This document shows, piece after piece, positions 42,562-52,312 of a stretch of DNA of 64,000 nucleotides; position 1 is the stretch's first letter; the number at the start of each line of letters is the position of its first letter. Source of the DNA: Nocardioides solisilvae (GTDB taxonomy: Bacteria; Actinomycetota; Actinomycetes; Propionibacteriales; Nocardioidaceae); assembly GCF_003194625.1 (NCBI RefSeq), contig NZ_QHKX01000003.1, forward strand, positions 620,001 to 684,000. Reading direction: 5' to 3'. Under the pieces are notes generated by a model that saw only the letters and a program-made list of their open reading frames with translations, was not told the DNA's origin and did not search any database. The position numbers and the translations under genes were made by a program.

Positions 42562-43419
42562 TCAGGCGAGGGTCGAGGGCCCGGCCTTGATGTCCTCGAC
42601 GAGGCCGCGCAACAGGCCCAGGACCCCGTCGGGGCCCTCCACGACGAGGTCGGCGAGCTCGGTCAGCACCTCTGGACCGTCGCCGCCGTCGGAGCAGACC
42701 ACCAGCGTCGGGGTCCCCTCCTCCCGCATGGCGTGCAGCTCGTTGAAGGCCTCGACGTCGCCCAGGTCGTCACCGGCGAAGAGGAAGGCACCCGCGTCGA
42801 GCCGCTCGGCGAGGCCCCGGACCGCCAGCCCCTTGTGCATGCCGGGCGCCCGGACCTCGACCACCAGGCGGCCGGGCTCCACCGACAGGCCGTGCCGCTG
42901 CGCGGCGTCCTCGAGCAGCGGGAGCATCCGGGCGAACGAGCCCCGGGGGTCCTCCAGCCGTCGCGTGTGCAGCGCGACCGCGAGCCCCTTGAGCTCGACG
43001 TAGGCGTCGGCGGCCCCGGCGCGGCGCAGCAGGGTGGGCACCTCGCGGACGAAGGAGGCGAGCCCGTGCGGCGGGCGCGGCGAGACGACCCGGCGTTCGG
43101 TGGAGGTCCAGCGCTCGTTGCCGTACTGGCCGAGCACCGTCAGCTCCCTGCCGAGCTCGGCCACCTGCGCGCCCAGGACGTCCAGGTCGCCCAGGGCGAG
43201 CGCCTGTCGGGCCGGCCGCCCGGTCACCACGGCGATCCCCCGGACGAGCGGCGCCAGCTCGAGCAGCAGCTCGGGGGCGTCGGGGTGGATGTGAGCCTGC
43301 GTGGGGTCCTCGACGATCGGCGCGAGGGTGCCGTCGAAGTCGAGGCCGACCACGAGGTCGGGCGCGGCGGCGACGAGGTCGGCGTACTGGGCGGCCACCT
43401 CGGGGGTGGGGAACTCCAT
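42562..43419 (-). CDS. otsB: Trehalose-6-phosphate phosphatase
   Basis: 285 residues of the HAD superfamily. Motif I is DFDGTLAPI (Asp27, Asp29), motif II VTGR, then HKGLAVRGL (Lys) and FAGDDLGD (metal aspartates). GNERW and VELKGLAVALHTR are trehalose-phosphatase features. It releases trehalose from its 6-phosphate, the step after OtsA encoded nearby. ATG 43419 is chosen; a GTG three codons earlier (43428) is possible. It follows the LytR_C gene in the same direction. Confidence 0.95.
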   Translation of the reverse strand: MEFPTPEVAAQYADLVAAAPDLVVGLDFDGTLAPIVEDPTQAHIHPDAPELLLELAPLVRGIAVVTGRPARQALALGDLDVLGAQVAELGRELTVLGQYGNERWTSTERRVVSPRPPHGLASFVREVPTLLRRAGAADAYVELKGLAVALHTRRLEDPRGSFARMLPLLEDAAQRHGLSVEPGRLVVEVRAPGMHKGLAVRGLAERLDAGAFLFAGDDLGDVEAFNELHAMREEGTPTLVVCSDGGDGPEVLTELADLVVEGPDGVLGLLRGLVEDIKAGPSTLA

Positions 43420-43491
43420 GGGGCCCACTCTGTCAGACCCTGCGACGGCGTCCGCCGGGGTGTCGGCTGGTGAGGACGCTGCGCGGGAACC

Positions 43492-44001
43492 TCAGCCGGT
43501 GAGGATGAGGGTGAGGCGGTCCTGCTTCATCGGCGCGACGGCGGGCTGGACGCGCTGGATGCCCAGGTCGAGGGCGAGCAGCTCGGCCGCCGGCTTGAGC
43601 CGGGCCGGGAAGTAGACCGTGGGCGCGGGGATGGTGCCGACCCAGTTGTCGGTCCCGACGACCTGCCAGCCGGCGCCGCTGACCTTCTCGGCCGTCTCGG
43701 CGGCGAGCCCCCGGATGCCGGTGTTGTTGTAGACCTCGACGTAGACCTGGCCGCGCTCGACCGCCGGCTTCTCGGGGGTGGGGGGCGCGGTCTCGGGGGC
43801 CGGTTCGGGCTCGGGCGCGGGGGCGGGGGTCTCCTCGGCGGTGGAGGAGACCGTCTCGACGCGCCGCTCCTGCTCCGGCTGGTCCTTGGTCGCGAAGAAG
43901 GCGATGCCCGCCATCGCGATCGCGATGACGCTGAGCATGACCAGCGGGGAGGGGTAGGCCACCCCGCGCTCGTCGCGGCCGTGCCGCACCCGGTCGCTCA
44001 C
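43492..44001 (-). CDS. LytR C-terminal domain protein
   Basis: 169 residues. One membrane helix (PLVMLSVIAIAMAGIAFFA) follows a basic cytoplasmic start. A Pro/Glu linker leads to the LytR_C domain (VYVEVYNNTGIRGLAAETAEKVSGAGWQVV, then VYFPARLKPAAELLA). Such proteins lack the LytR-CpsA-Psr catalytic part and may bind cell-wall polymers. The GTG start is one base after the DUF3263 gene, so they are co-transcribed, probably with otsB. Confidence 0.88.
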   Translation of the reverse strand: MSDRVRHGRDERGVAYPSPLVMLSVIAIAMAGIAFFATKDQPEQERRVETVSSTAEETPAPAPEPEPAPETAPPTPEKPAVERGQVYVEVYNNTGIRGLAAETAEKVSGAGWQVVGTDNWVGTIPAPTVYFPARLKPAAELLALDLGIQRVQPAVAPMKQDRLTLILTG

Positions 44002-44002
44002 G

Positions 44003-44299
44003 TCAGACCTCGAACCCGAGCCGCCGGGCCGAGCGCTGGCGCTGGCGCTGCGAGCGCAGGCGACGCAGCCGACGGACCAGCAGCGGGTCCTCCTCGAGCG
44101 CCTCCTGGCGGTCGATGAGGGCGTTGAGGACCTGGTAGTAGCGGGTGGAGCTCATGTCGAACTTCTCCCGCACCGCCTGCTCCTTGGCACCGGCGTACTT
44201 CCACCAGTGGCGCTCGAACTCGAGGATCTCGCGGTCGCGGTCGCTCAGACTCCCGCCGGGCGCGGGCTCCTGGCCCGGGAGGGCGTTCGCGGCGTCCAT
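44003..44299 (-). CDS. DUF3263 protein
   Basis: 98 residues, no membrane segment. [30 protein letters not shown] is the conserved DUF3263 core, resembling a small DNA-binding helix-turn-helix ([16 protein letters not shown]). The C-terminus is very rich in Arg and Gln. It occurs beside LytR_C genes in many actinobacteria. Function unknown; nucleic-acid binding is plausible. It is divergent from otsA. Confidence 0.85.
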   Translation of the reverse strand: MDAANALPGQEPAPGGSLSDRDREILEFERHWWKYAGAKEQAVREKFDMSSTRYYQVLNALIDRQEALEEDPLLVRRLRRLRSQRQRQRSARRLGFEV

Positions 44300-44409
44300 G
44301 TGTGTCTCCCCTGCAGGTAGCGGTGCTGGCGTCCACTGTAGGTGACGAACCACAACGATGTCATTCACTCGCGCGAGTCGTCGCCCGCGGGCCCACTAGG
44401 GTGGGCGGC

Positions 44410-45849
44410 GTGACCACTCCAGGCTCGGCAGAACTCGTGATCGTGGCCAACCGGCTGCCGGTGGACCGGCACACCCTCCCTGACGGCACGCTCGGCTGGC
44501 GTCGCTCGCCCGGAGGCCTGGTGAGCGCCCTGGAGCCCGTCCTGCGGGCCAACGAGGGCGCGTGGATCGGCTGGCCGGGCGGCACCGACGAGGAGCTGGA
44601 GCCGTTCGTCGAGGACGGCCTCGACCTGGTGCCGGTCCACCTCAGCGCGCAGGAGGTCGAGGAGTTCTACGAGGGCTTCTCCAACGCCACCCTCTGGCCG
44701 CTCTACCACGACGTGGTGGCCAAGCCGGAGTTCCACCGCGAGTGGTGGGACTCCTACGTCACCGTCAACCGGCGCTTCGCCGAGAAGGCGGCCGAGGTCG
44801 CCGCCGACGGCGCGACCGTGTGGGTGCACGACTACCAGCTGCAGCTGGTGCCCCAGATGCTGCGCGAGCTCCGGCCCGACCTGCGCATCGGCTTCTACCT
44901 GCACATCCCCTTCCCGCCCACGGAGCTCTTCCAGCAGCTGCCGTGGCGGCGCCAGGTCCTCGAGGGCCTGCTGGGGGCCGACCTCATCGGCTTCCAGCTG
45001 CCCGGCGGCGCGCAGAACTTCATCCGCCTCGTCCGGCAGCGGGTCGGCCACAAGACGCACCGCGACCTCGTCTACCTGCCCGACGGTCGCACCGTGCGGG
45101 CGGCGGCCTTCCCCATCTCCATCGACGCCGCCGACTTCGAGGAGCTCGCCCGCTCGGAGCCGGTCCGGGCGCGCGCTGCCGAGATCAGGGAGGCGCTGGG
45201 CAACCCGCGCAAGGTCTTCCTGGGCATCGACCGCCTCGACTACACCAAGGGCATCTACGCCCGGCTGCGCGCCTACAGCGAGCTGCTCGAGGACGGCCAC
45301 TTCGACGTCGAGGACGCCGTCTTCGTCCAGGTCGCCACCCCCTCGCGGGAGCGCGTCGAGCAGTACCGGATCCTGCGCGACGAGATCGACCGGCTGGTCG
45401 GCCGGATCAACGGCGACCTCGGCAAGATCGGCCGTCCGGCGATCTCCTACATGCACTCCTCCTTCCCGCGCGAGGAGATGGCCGCGCTCTACCGCGCGGC
45501 CGACATCATGGTGGTGACGCCGCTGCGCGACGGGATGAACCTCGTCGCCAAGGAGTACGTCGCGTGCCGCTACGACGCCGACGGCGCCCTGGTCCTCTCC
45601 GAGTTCGCGGGGGCCGCCGCCGAGCTGCGCCAGGCGTGGCTGATCAACCCCTACGACATCAACGGGATGAAGAGCGCGCTGCTGGAGGCCTACCGGGCCA
45701 GCGACAAGGAGCGCACCCGGCGGATGAAGGCGATGCGCCGCACGGTGGTCGACCACGACGTGACGACCTGGGCGGCCGAGTTCCTCGACGAGCTCGGCCA
45801 GGTCCGCGCCGACCACGGCAAGACCGTGCGGCCGGCCCACCCGTCCTGA
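44410..45849 (+). CDS. otsA: Trehalose-6-phosphate synthase
   Basis: 479 residues, glycosyltransferase family 20. [11 protein letters not shown], the [11 protein letters not shown] loop, [40 protein letters not shown] and [16 protein letters not shown] are all canonical. It joins UDP-glucose (or another NDP-glucose) with glucose-6-phosphate. GTG at 44410 begins just before the first strand; another in-frame GTG nine bases earlier is possible. It is divergent from the DUF3263-LytR_C-otsB group. Confidence 0.96.
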   Translation: MTTPGSAELVIVANRLPVDRHTLPDGTLGWRRSPGGLVSALEPVLRANEGAWIGWPGGTDEELEPFVEDGLDLVPVHLSAQEVEEFYEGFSNATLWPLYHDVVAKPEFHREWWDSYVTVNRRFAEKAAEVAADGATVWVHDYQLQLVPQMLRELRPDLRIGFYLHIPFPPTELFQQLPWRRQVLEGLLGADLIGFQLPGGAQNFIRLVRQRVGHKTHRDLVYLPDGRTVRAAAFPISIDAADFEELARSEPVRARAAEIREALGNPRKVFLGIDRLDYTKGIYARLRAYSELLEDGHFDVEDAVFVQVATPSRERVEQYRILRDEIDRLVGRINGDLGKIGRPAISYMHSSFPREEMAALYRAADIMVVTPLRDGMNLVAKEYVACRYDADGALVLSEFAGAAAELRQAWLINPYDINGMKSALLEAYRASDKERTRRMKAMRRTVVDHDVTTWAAEFLDELGQVRADHGKTVRPAHPS

Positions 45850-45862
45850 CGCCCCGGCGTAC

Positions 45863-45888
45863 GGCGGGTCCCCGCCCCCGCACCCGCC
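45863..45888. terminator. Weak hairpin between otsA and the FMN protein gene
   Basis: GGCGGGT (45863-45869) pairs with ACCCGCC (45882-45888) around 12 bases, between convergent genes. Confidence 0.45.
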
Positions 45889-45895
45889 CGCCGGG

Positions 45896-47440
45896 TCAGG
45901 CGGTGTCGCCGTTGACCCGGGCGTGCATCTCCTCCAGCAGCGGGCCGGCGAGCTCCGGGGGGAGGTGCGCCCAGCCGGCCTCGTAGCCGTAGAGCTCGCG
46001 CAGCGGGACCGCGCTGCGCTGCCCGTCGAGGATGTCGATGTCGTCGGGGGTGAGGAAGGCGGGGTGGGGCACCCCGACCGCCTCCGCGACCTTGAGCAGG
46101 TCGCGGCGCAGCGACACGACGTAGTTGGCCGCCCGCTCCTGCTTCAGCCCCACGTCGAGCCCGCGGGTGTAGCGCGGGTTCTGGGTGGCCACCCCCACCG
46201 GGCAGTGGTCGGTGTGGCACTTCTGCGCCTGGATGCAGCCGATCGCCATCATCGCCTCGCGCCCGACGTTGACCATGTCGGCGCCGAGGGCGAAGGCGAC
46301 CAGGGCGTTCTCGGCCAGGCCCAGCTTGCCCGCCCCGATGAAGGTGACGTCGTCGGCCAGGCCGGCCCCGGCGAACCGGCGGTAGACCTCGCTGAAGGCG
46401 ATCCGGAACGGGTAGGCCACGGAGTCGGCGAAGATCATCGGCGCCGCGCCCGTGCCGCCCTCGCCGCCGTCGACGTTGACGAAGTCGACGCCGCGGGTGC
46501 GCCCCGCCATCTGCTCGACCAGCTGGTCCCAGAACTCGAGGTTGCCGACCGCCGACTTGATCCCGACCGGCAGCCCGGTCTCGTCGGCGAGCATCTCGAC
46601 GAAGTCGAGCATGGAGTCGACGTCGCCGAAGACCGAGTGCCGGCTCGGCGAGGCGCAGTCCTTGCCGACCGGGATCCCGCGGATCTCGGCGATCTCGGGG
46701 CTGACCTTCTCCCCCGGCAGCATGCCGCCGAGCCCCGGCTTCGCCCCCTGCGAGAGCTTGATCTCCAGCGCGCGGACGGGCGCGGACTGGACGAGGTCCT
46801 TGAGCCGCCCCAGGTCGAACCGGCCGTGCTCGTCGCGGCAGCCGAAGTAGGCGGTGCCGATCTGGAAGACGATCTCCCCGCCGTGGCGGTGGTGCGGCGA
46901 CAGGGCGCCCTCGCCGGTGTTCTGCAGGCACCCGGCCCGAGCGGCGCCCCGGTTGAGCGCCTCGATCGCGGCACCCGAGAGCGAGCCGAAGCTCATGCCC
47001 GAGATGTTGACCACCGAGCGGGGGCGGAAGGCCAGCCGCCGGCCCCGCGGCCCGCCCATCACCTTCGCCGACGGGATCGGCACCCCCTCGTCGCCGTGCG
47101 GGGCGGTGGCGGCCCCCTCGCCCATGAAGGTGCGGTGCTTGATGATCGGGTAGCCGGGCACCCGCTCGACGTCGTTGTCGGTGCCGAAGCCGAAGTAGTT
47201 GTTCTCCAGCTTGGAGCTGGCGTAGATCCAGCGCCGCTGGTCCCGGCTGAAGGGGCGCTCCTCGTCGTTGCTGGTGACGATGTACTGACGCAGCTCCGGG
47301 CCGACCGTCTCCGCCCAGTAGCGGAAGTGGCCGATCACCGGGAAGTTGCGCAGGATCGCGTGCTTCCTCTGGGTCAGGTCGTAGGCCACGACCCCGCCCA
47401 GCGCCGTGGCCGCCATGCCGGTCGCGCTCTTCCATCCCAT
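45896..47440 (-). CDS. FMN-binding glutamate-synthase-family protein
   Basis: 514 residues. An N-terminal hydrophobic segment is followed by the glutamate synthase central/FMN barrel: NISGMSFGSLSGAAIEALNRGA, EIKLSQGAKPGLGGMLPG, FVNVDGGEGGTGAAPMIFAD and IGAGKLG. CIQAQKCHTDHCPVG supplies the CX5CX4C ligands of the 3Fe-4S cluster. No amidotransferase domain is present, so it is not a complete glutamate synthase. Relatives are stand-alone ferredoxin-dependent-like oxidoreductases of unclear substrate. ATG at 47440. Divergent from the next gene. Confidence 0.9.
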   Translation of the reverse strand: MGWKSATGMAATALGGVVAYDLTQRKHAILRNFPVIGHFRYWAETVGPELRQYIVTSNDEERPFSRDQRRWIYASSKLENNYFGFGTDNDVERVPGYPIIKHRTFMGEGAATAPHGDEGVPIPSAKVMGGPRGRRLAFRPRSVVNISGMSFGSLSGAAIEALNRGAARAGCLQNTGEGALSPHHRHGGEIVFQIGTAYFGCRDEHGRFDLGRLKDLVQSAPVRALEIKLSQGAKPGLGGMLPGEKVSPEIAEIRGIPVGKDCASPSRHSVFGDVDSMLDFVEMLADETGLPVGIKSAVGNLEFWDQLVEQMAGRTRGVDFVNVDGGEGGTGAAPMIFADSVAYPFRIAFSEVYRRFAGAGLADDVTFIGAGKLGLAENALVAFALGADMVNVGREAMMAIGCIQAQKCHTDHCPVGVATQNPRYTRGLDVGLKQERAANYVVSLRRDLLKVAEAVGVPHPAFLTPDDIDILDGQRSAVPLRELYGYEAGWAHLPPELAGPLLEEMHARVNGDTA

Positions 47441-47498
47441 GGTCCGTGTCTAGCCCGGTCGCCCAAGCCTTGTCGAGGACGCGGCTAGATTCGACCGC

Positions 47499-48644
47499 AT
47501 GGATCTCGTGCCGAAGCCCGGTCAGGTGGTCTCCGCGGCCGGCAACGTCGCGCACATGGCGCTGTACGGCGGCCTGGCCGACCTGCGGCCGATGCCCCGG
47601 ACGTTGATCGACGAGGGGGAGCTGCGCGAGGTGTACCGGTACCGCGCCCGCCCCCACGGGGCGGAGGAGGGCGACCCGGTCCTGCTGGTCACCCCGCTCG
47701 CGGCGCCCGCGCTCTGCTACGACCTGCGCCGCGGCTGCTCGCTCGTCGAGCACCTGGTCGACGGCGGCCGGCCGACGTACCTCGTCGAGTACGGCTCCGT
47801 CGCCTTCCGCGACCGGGCGCTGGGCCTCGAGCACTGGGTCTCCGAGGTGCTGCCCGCGGCGCTCGCGGCGGTCTCGCAGGACGCGGGCGGTCGGCCCGTC
47901 CACGTGGTCGGCTGGAGCCTCGGCGGGATCTTCTCGCTGCTGGCCGCCGCCGACCGTCCCGACCTCCCGATCGCCTCCCTCACCGTGCTCGGGACCCCCT
48001 TCGACGTGCGCAAGGTGCCGATCGTGGCGCCGGTGCGCCCCCTGCTCAACCTCACCGAAGGCGGCGGGCCGGTCAACCGCCTCTACCAGGCCTTCGGCGG
48101 CGCCCCGCAGCCGCTGGTGCGCTGGGCGTTCCAGCTGACCAGCGTGCAGAAGCTCGTCACGCGGCCGCTGGCGATGGCGGTCAACCTCGACGACCGGGAC
48201 TACCTCGCCCAGCTCGAGGCGGTCGACCGGTTCACCCGCAACATGACCGCCTACCCGGGCCGGACCTTCGGCCAGCTCTACCACCGGTTCATCCGGGCCA
48301 ACGGGCTCGTCGGCGGGACCATGGAGGTCGGCGGCCGGGTCGTGGAGCTGGCCCGGGTCACCGCGCCGGTGCTGCTCTTCGCCGGCATGACCGACGGCAT
48401 CGCCCCCGTGGCCTCGGTCCGCGCCGGCGTGCCGCTGCTCGGCGGCTCCCCCGAGGTGCGCTTCGAGATGGTCCCCGGCGGCCACCTGGGCATGCTCGCC
48501 GGGCGCCGGGCCCGGGGCACGACGTGGCGGGTGCTCGACGAGTGGCTCGACCAGTGGTCGGGCGGCGAGGCCGCTCCCCCGACCATCGGCGCCAGCCCCC
48601 GTCGCCGGCACCGCTCCGCGGCCTCGCGCTCGCTGTCGCGCTGA
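47499..48644 (+). CDS. Alpha/beta hydrolase related to PHA synthase
   Basis: 381 residues. The layout follows class III PHA synthase/PhaC-like hydrolases: LLVTPLAAPALCYDL, a nucleophile elbow in VVGWSLGGIFSLLAAA, acid in GMTDGIAP and His in PGGHLGML. The nucleophile is Ser where true PHA synthases use Cys, so polymerase activity is doubtful and esterase or acyltransferase activity more likely. A basic tail ends the chain. Single gene, divergent from the FMN protein. Confidence 0.82.
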   Translation: MDLVPKPGQVVSAAGNVAHMALYGGLADLRPMPRTLIDEGELREVYRYRARPHGAEEGDPVLLVTPLAAPALCYDLRRGCSLVEHLVDGGRPTYLVEYGSVAFRDRALGLEHWVSEVLPAALAAVSQDAGGRPVHVVGWSLGGIFSLLAAADRPDLPIASLTVLGTPFDVRKVPIVAPVRPLLNLTEGGGPVNRLYQAFGGAPQPLVRWAFQLTSVQKLVTRPLAMAVNLDDRDYLAQLEAVDRFTRNMTAYPGRTFGQLYHRFIRANGLVGGTMEVGGRVVELARVTAPVLLFAGMTDGIAPVASVRAGVPLLGGSPEVRFEMVPGGHLGMLAGRRARGTTWRVLDEWLDQWSGGEAAPPTIGASPRRRHRSAASRSLSR

Positions 48645-48691
48645 GCCCACGGTCCGGGGGGTGTGTCGCCGGTCACCACTAGGGTGCCGCC

Positions 48692-50077
48692 ATGACGACG
48701 CCCCCGAGCGGTTCCGCGCCCCTGCCCACCGGGGTCAGGGTCGGCTACGGCTCCGGGTCGGTGGCGACCGGGGCGTTCGGCACGGTCCCGGGCCTCATGC
48801 TCCTGCCGTTCCTCACCGACAGCCTGGGCATCGCCGCGCTGTGGGCGGGGCTGATCGTCTTCCTGCCCAAGGCCTGGGACGTGCTGCTCAACCCGGTGGC
48901 CGGCCGGGTCAGCGACCGCACCACCGACCCGCGCGGGCCGCGGCGGCCGTGGCTGCTGCGGGCCGGCCTCGCGCTGGCGGCCTGCTTCGCCCTCATCTTC
49001 GCCGCCCCCGAGATGGGCTCCCGGGTGGCCGAGGCCGCGTGGGTGCTGGTCTTCTTCCTGGCCGCCGCGACGGCGTACGCGTTCTTCCAGGTCCCCTACG
49101 TCTCCATGCCCGCCGAGATCACCGGCTCCTACGACGAGCGCACCCGGTTGATGACGTGGCGGGTGGCCATCCTGGCGCTCACGATCATGCTCGCGGGCGC
49201 GACCGCGCCGCTGATCCGCGACGGGGTGGGCGGCCGCGACGGCTACCGCGTGATGGGCGTGGTGATGGCGCTGGTGATCGCGGTCGGGGTGGTCTGCTCC
49301 TACGTCGGCACCCGGCGCGCGCCGGTCGGAGCCGTGGCGGCGGGTTCCGGGACGTTCCGCGACCAGCTCCGCGTGGTCGCCCGGGCCCGCGACTTCCGGC
49401 TGCTGCTCACCACCTTCGTCGTCCAGGCCCTCGCGACCGGCAGCATGCTCGCCGGTGTCGACTACCTCGCCGGCGAGGTGCTCGGCAACGCCGGCGCCGC
49501 CACGCTGCTCTTCGTCTGCTTCGTCGGGCCCGCGCTGGTGCTCACCCCCGTCTGGGCGCGGGTGGGGGCGCGGGTCGGCAAGAAGCAGGGGTACGTCGCC
49601 TCGTCGCTGGTGCTGGCCACGGGCGCCGCGCTGGCCGCGACGGCGCAGGTCGCCCCCGCCGGGGTCGTCTACGCGGCGACCGCGCTGGTGGGGGTCGGCT
49701 ACGCGGGCTGCCAGGTCTTCCCGATGGCGATGATGCCCGACGCCGCGGCGGTCGACACCCGACGCACCGGCGAGAACCGGGTCGGCGTCTACACCGGTGT
49801 CTGGACGGCCGGCGAGACCCTGGGGCTGGCGCTGGGGCCCGGCGTCTTCGCCCTCGTGCTGGCGCTCGGCGACTACCGGTCCTCCACCGACGGCTCCGCC
49901 GTCCAGCCCGACTCGGCCCTGACGGCCATCACCCTCGGCTTCAGCCTGCTCCCGGCCGCCCTCGTGCTGCTGAGCCTGTGGTGGCTGCGGGCCTACCGAC
50001 TCACCGCCGCCGACCTGGAGCCCGGCCCCGGCCCCGGGCCCGACTCCGACCCCGACCTCGAGGAGAGCCGTGCCTGA
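48692..50077 (+). CDS. GPH-type (MelB-like) sugar/cation symporter
   Basis: 461 residues with 12 predicted helices. PKAWDVLLNPVAGRVSDRTTDPRGPRRPWL in the first loops matches glycoside-pentoside-hexuronide symporters. FFQVPYVSMPAEITGSYDERTRLMTWRV is another hallmark. It probably imports a sugar or sugar-like solute with a cation, but the substrate is not evident. Its last 8 bases overlap the PLP gene start, so the two are cotranscribed. A GPGPGP tail precedes the stop. Confidence 0.86.
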   Translation: MTTPPSGSAPLPTGVRVGYGSGSVATGAFGTVPGLMLLPFLTDSLGIAALWAGLIVFLPKAWDVLLNPVAGRVSDRTTDPRGPRRPWLLRAGLALAACFALIFAAPEMGSRVAEAAWVLVFFLAAATAYAFFQVPYVSMPAEITGSYDERTRLMTWRVAILALTIMLAGATAPLIRDGVGGRDGYRVMGVVMALVIAVGVVCSYVGTRRAPVGAVAAGSGTFRDQLRVVARARDFRLLLTTFVVQALATGSMLAGVDYLAGEVLGNAGAATLLFVCFVGPALVLTPVWARVGARVGKKQGYVASSLVLATGAALAATAQVAPAGVVYAATALVGVGYAGCQVFPMAMMPDAAAVDTRRTGENRVGVYTGVWTAGETLGLALGPGVFALVLALGDYRSSTDGSAVQPDSALTAITLGFSLLPAALVLLSLWWLRAYRLTAADLEPGPGPGPDSDPDLEESRA

Positions 50078-51521
50078 GACCCCCGACGTCCTCGCCCTCC
50101 TCCGCGAGCGGCAGGAGGCCGACCTGCCCGTCCACGGCGGGCGCACGCTGGCCTACGTCTACGACTCCGGCCTGGCCGAGGTCGACCGGCTCGGGCGCGA
50201 GGCGGTGGCGGCGTACGCCGGCTCCAACGGCCTCGACCCGACCGCCTTCCCCAGCCTCCTGCAGATGGAGAACGAGCTGGTCGGCTTCGCCGCGGACCTG
50301 CTCGACGCCCCCCAGGGCGCGGTCGGGACCGTCACCTCCGGCGGCACCGAGTCGGTGCTGCTCGCGGTCCAGGGCGCCCGCGACTCCCGTCCCGACGTGG
50401 CGCGGCCCTCGATGGTGCTCCCCGAGACGGCGCACGCGGCGTTCCACAAGGCGGCCCACTACTTCGGCGTCCGCCCCGTCACGGTCCCGGTCGGCGCCGA
50501 CTTCCGGCCCGACCCCGCGGCCGTCGCCGACGCGATCGACGACACGACCGTCCTCGTCGTGGCCTCCGCCCCCTCCTACGCCCACGGGGTGGTCGACCCC
50601 GTGCCCGCGATCGCCGCCGCCGCCGCGGCGCGCGGCGTCCGCTGCCACGTCGACGCCTGCATCGGCGGGTGGGTGCTGCCGTACGCCGCCCGGCTGGGGC
50701 GGCCGGTGACGCCGTGGACCTTCGCGGTCGAGGGGGTCACCTCGATCTCGGTCGACACCCACAAGTACGCCTACGCCCCCAAGGGGACCTCGGTGCTGCT
50801 GCACCGGAGCAGCGCGCTGCGCCGCCCCCAGCTCTTCGCGTCGGCGGCGTGGCCCGGCTACACGATGCTCAACTCGACGCTGCAGTCCACGAAGTCGGGC
50901 GGGCCGCTCGCCGGGACGTGGGCGGTGGTGACCGCCCTTGGCGACCAGGGGTACCTCCGCCTCGCCGCCGACGCGCTCGAGGCGGTCGACCGGGTCGTCG
51001 CCGGCGTCGGGGCGATCCCGCAGCTACGGCTCGTGGTCGCACCCGACTCGACCCTGCTCGCGCTGGCCACCGACGAGAGCTGCGACGTCTTCACGCTCAC
51101 CGACGAGCTGGTCGCCCGCGGCTGGTACGTCCAGCCGCAGATGTCGTGGGGCGGGAACGCGCCGACCCTGCACCTGTCGGTCAGCGCCGCGACGCTGCCG
51201 CTGGTCGACGAGCTGCTGGAGGCGCTGACCAGCTCCGTGGCCGCCGCCGTCGCGGCGGGACCCGTGCGCGTCGACCCCGACGTGGTCGCCTTCGTGGAGG
51301 CACTCGACCCCGCGGCGCTGACCGACGCAGACTTCGACGGGCTGCTCGCCGCCTCCGGCCTGGTCGGACCCGCGGCCGAGGGTGTCTCCGGCGGCCTCGC
51401 GCTGCCGGAGCGGATGGCCGAGGTCAACGCCCTGCTCGACGTCGCCGCGCCGGCGATGCGGGAGGCGCTCCTGGTGGCCTTCCTCGACCGGCTCGCGCGG
51501 CCGGTGCGGGAGCCCCGCTAG
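50070..51521 (+). CDS. PLP-dependent decarboxylase / sphingosine-phosphate-lyase-like protein
   Basis: 483 residues, fold type [50 protein letters not shown] and the Schiff-base Lys232 in [13 protein letters not shown] fit the group II decarboxylase family near sphingosine-1-phosphate lyase. Substrate unknown: an amino acid or phospho-amino-alcohol. GTG start lies within the end of the symporter gene, suggesting that the transported compound may be the substrate or its source. Confidence 0.87.
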   Translation: MPETPDVLALLRERQEADLPVHGGRTLAYVYDSGLAEVDRLGREAVAAYAGSNGLDPTAFPSLLQMENELVGFAADLLDAPQGAVGTVTSGGTESVLLAVQGARDSRPDVARPSMVLPETAHAAFHKAAHYFGVRPVTVPVGADFRPDPAAVADAIDDTTVLVVASAPSYAHGVVDPVPAIAAAAAARGVRCHVDACIGGWVLPYAARLGRPVTPWTFAVEGVTSISVDTHKYAYAPKGTSVLLHRSSALRRPQLFASAAWPGYTMLNSTLQSTKSGGPLAGTWAVVTALGDQGYLRLAADALEAVDRVVAGVGAIPQLRLVVAPDSTLLALATDESCDVFTLTDELVARGWYVQPQMSWGGNAPTLHLSVSAATLPLVDELLEALTSSVAAAVAAGPVRVDPDVVAFVEALDPAALTDADFDGLLAASGLVGPAAEGVSGGLALPERMAEVNALLDVAAPAMREALLVAFLDRLARPVREPR

Positions 51522-51532
51522 GTTCAGCGGCC

Positions 51533-52249
51533 ATGGGAGCAGCCACGGAGCGGGGTCTCGCCGCACTCGTCGAGCGAGGGCTCATGGCCCCTGACTGGGC
51601 GGAGGCGATGGCCCCGGTCGAGGAGCAGGTCACCGCCCTGGGGCAGTTCCTGCGCGAGGAGGTCGGGGCGGGCCGCCCCTACCTGCCCGCGGGGGAGGCG
51701 GTCTTCCGGGCCTTCCAGCGGCCGCTGGCCGACGTCCGCGTGCTCGTCGTGGGGCAGGACCCCTACCCGACCCCGGGTCACCCGATCGGGCTCAGCTTCG
51801 CGGTGGCGCCCCACGTCCGGCCGGTCCCCCGCAGCCTGGCCAACATCTACCGCGAGCTCCACGACGACCTCGGCCACCCGCCCGTCCCGCACGGCGACCT
51901 CACCTCGTGGGCCGACCAGGGGGTGATGCTGCTCAACCGGGTGCTCACCGTGCGGCCGGGCGACTCCGGATCCCACCGGGGCAAGGGCTGGGAGGCGGTG
52001 ACCGAGCACGCGATCCGGGTCCTCGCGGAGCGGGGCGGTCCCTGCGCGGCGATCCTCTGGGGCCGGGACGCGCAGTCGCTCAAGCCGCTGCTGGGCGGCA
52101 TCCCGTGGGTGGAGTCGGTCCACCCCTCCCCGCTCTCCGCCTCGCGGGGGTTCTTCGGGTCTCGCCCGTTCAGCCGGGTCGACCGGTTGCTCGAGGAGCA
52201 GGGCGGGACGAGACTGGACTGGCGGCTGCCGGACGCCCCGCGCGCCTGA
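51533..52249 (+). CDS. ung: Uracil-DNA glycosylase, family 1
   Basis: 238 residues. The water-activating loop [16 protein letters not shown] has catalytic Asp76, and [11 protein letters not shown] contains the Leu-intercalation loop with His197. It removes uracil from DNA. Eleven bases separate it from the PLP gene, so it may be read through from that operon. No SOS box is seen. Confidence 0.96.
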   Translation: MGAATERGLAALVERGLMAPDWAEAMAPVEEQVTALGQFLREEVGAGRPYLPAGEAVFRAFQRPLADVRVLVVGQDPYPTPGHPIGLSFAVAPHVRPVPRSLANIYRELHDDLGHPPVPHGDLTSWADQGVMLLNRVLTVRPGDSGSHRGKGWEAVTEHAIRVLAERGGPCAAILWGRDAQSLKPLLGGIPWVESVHPSPLSASRGFFGSRPFSRVDRLLEEQGGTRLDWRLPDAPRA

Positions 52250-52284
52250 CCCTCCGCCCTGCTCTCCCCAGACCCCTGGAATAA

Positions 52285-52305
52285 AGTTGAACGTTGAACT
52301 ATTAT
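52285..52305 (+). promoter_or_regulatory. Palindromic operator and -10 of the DODA gene
   Basis: AGTTGAACGTTGAACT (52285-52300) is a 16-base palindrome with one mismatched pair, and also two direct GTTGAAC copies. The -10-like TATTAT (52300-52305) overlaps its last base and ends 7 bases before the ATG at 52313, so the transcript may be leaderless. The form resembles MarR-family operators; no such regulator is encoded nearby. Confidence 0.6.
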
Positions 52306-52312
52306 GGTGGGC

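Noticed and set aside
42562..42600. otsB and thrC as a single operon
   Set aside because: About 250 bases separate them, with a candidate promoter and the SAM riboswitch in front of thrC.
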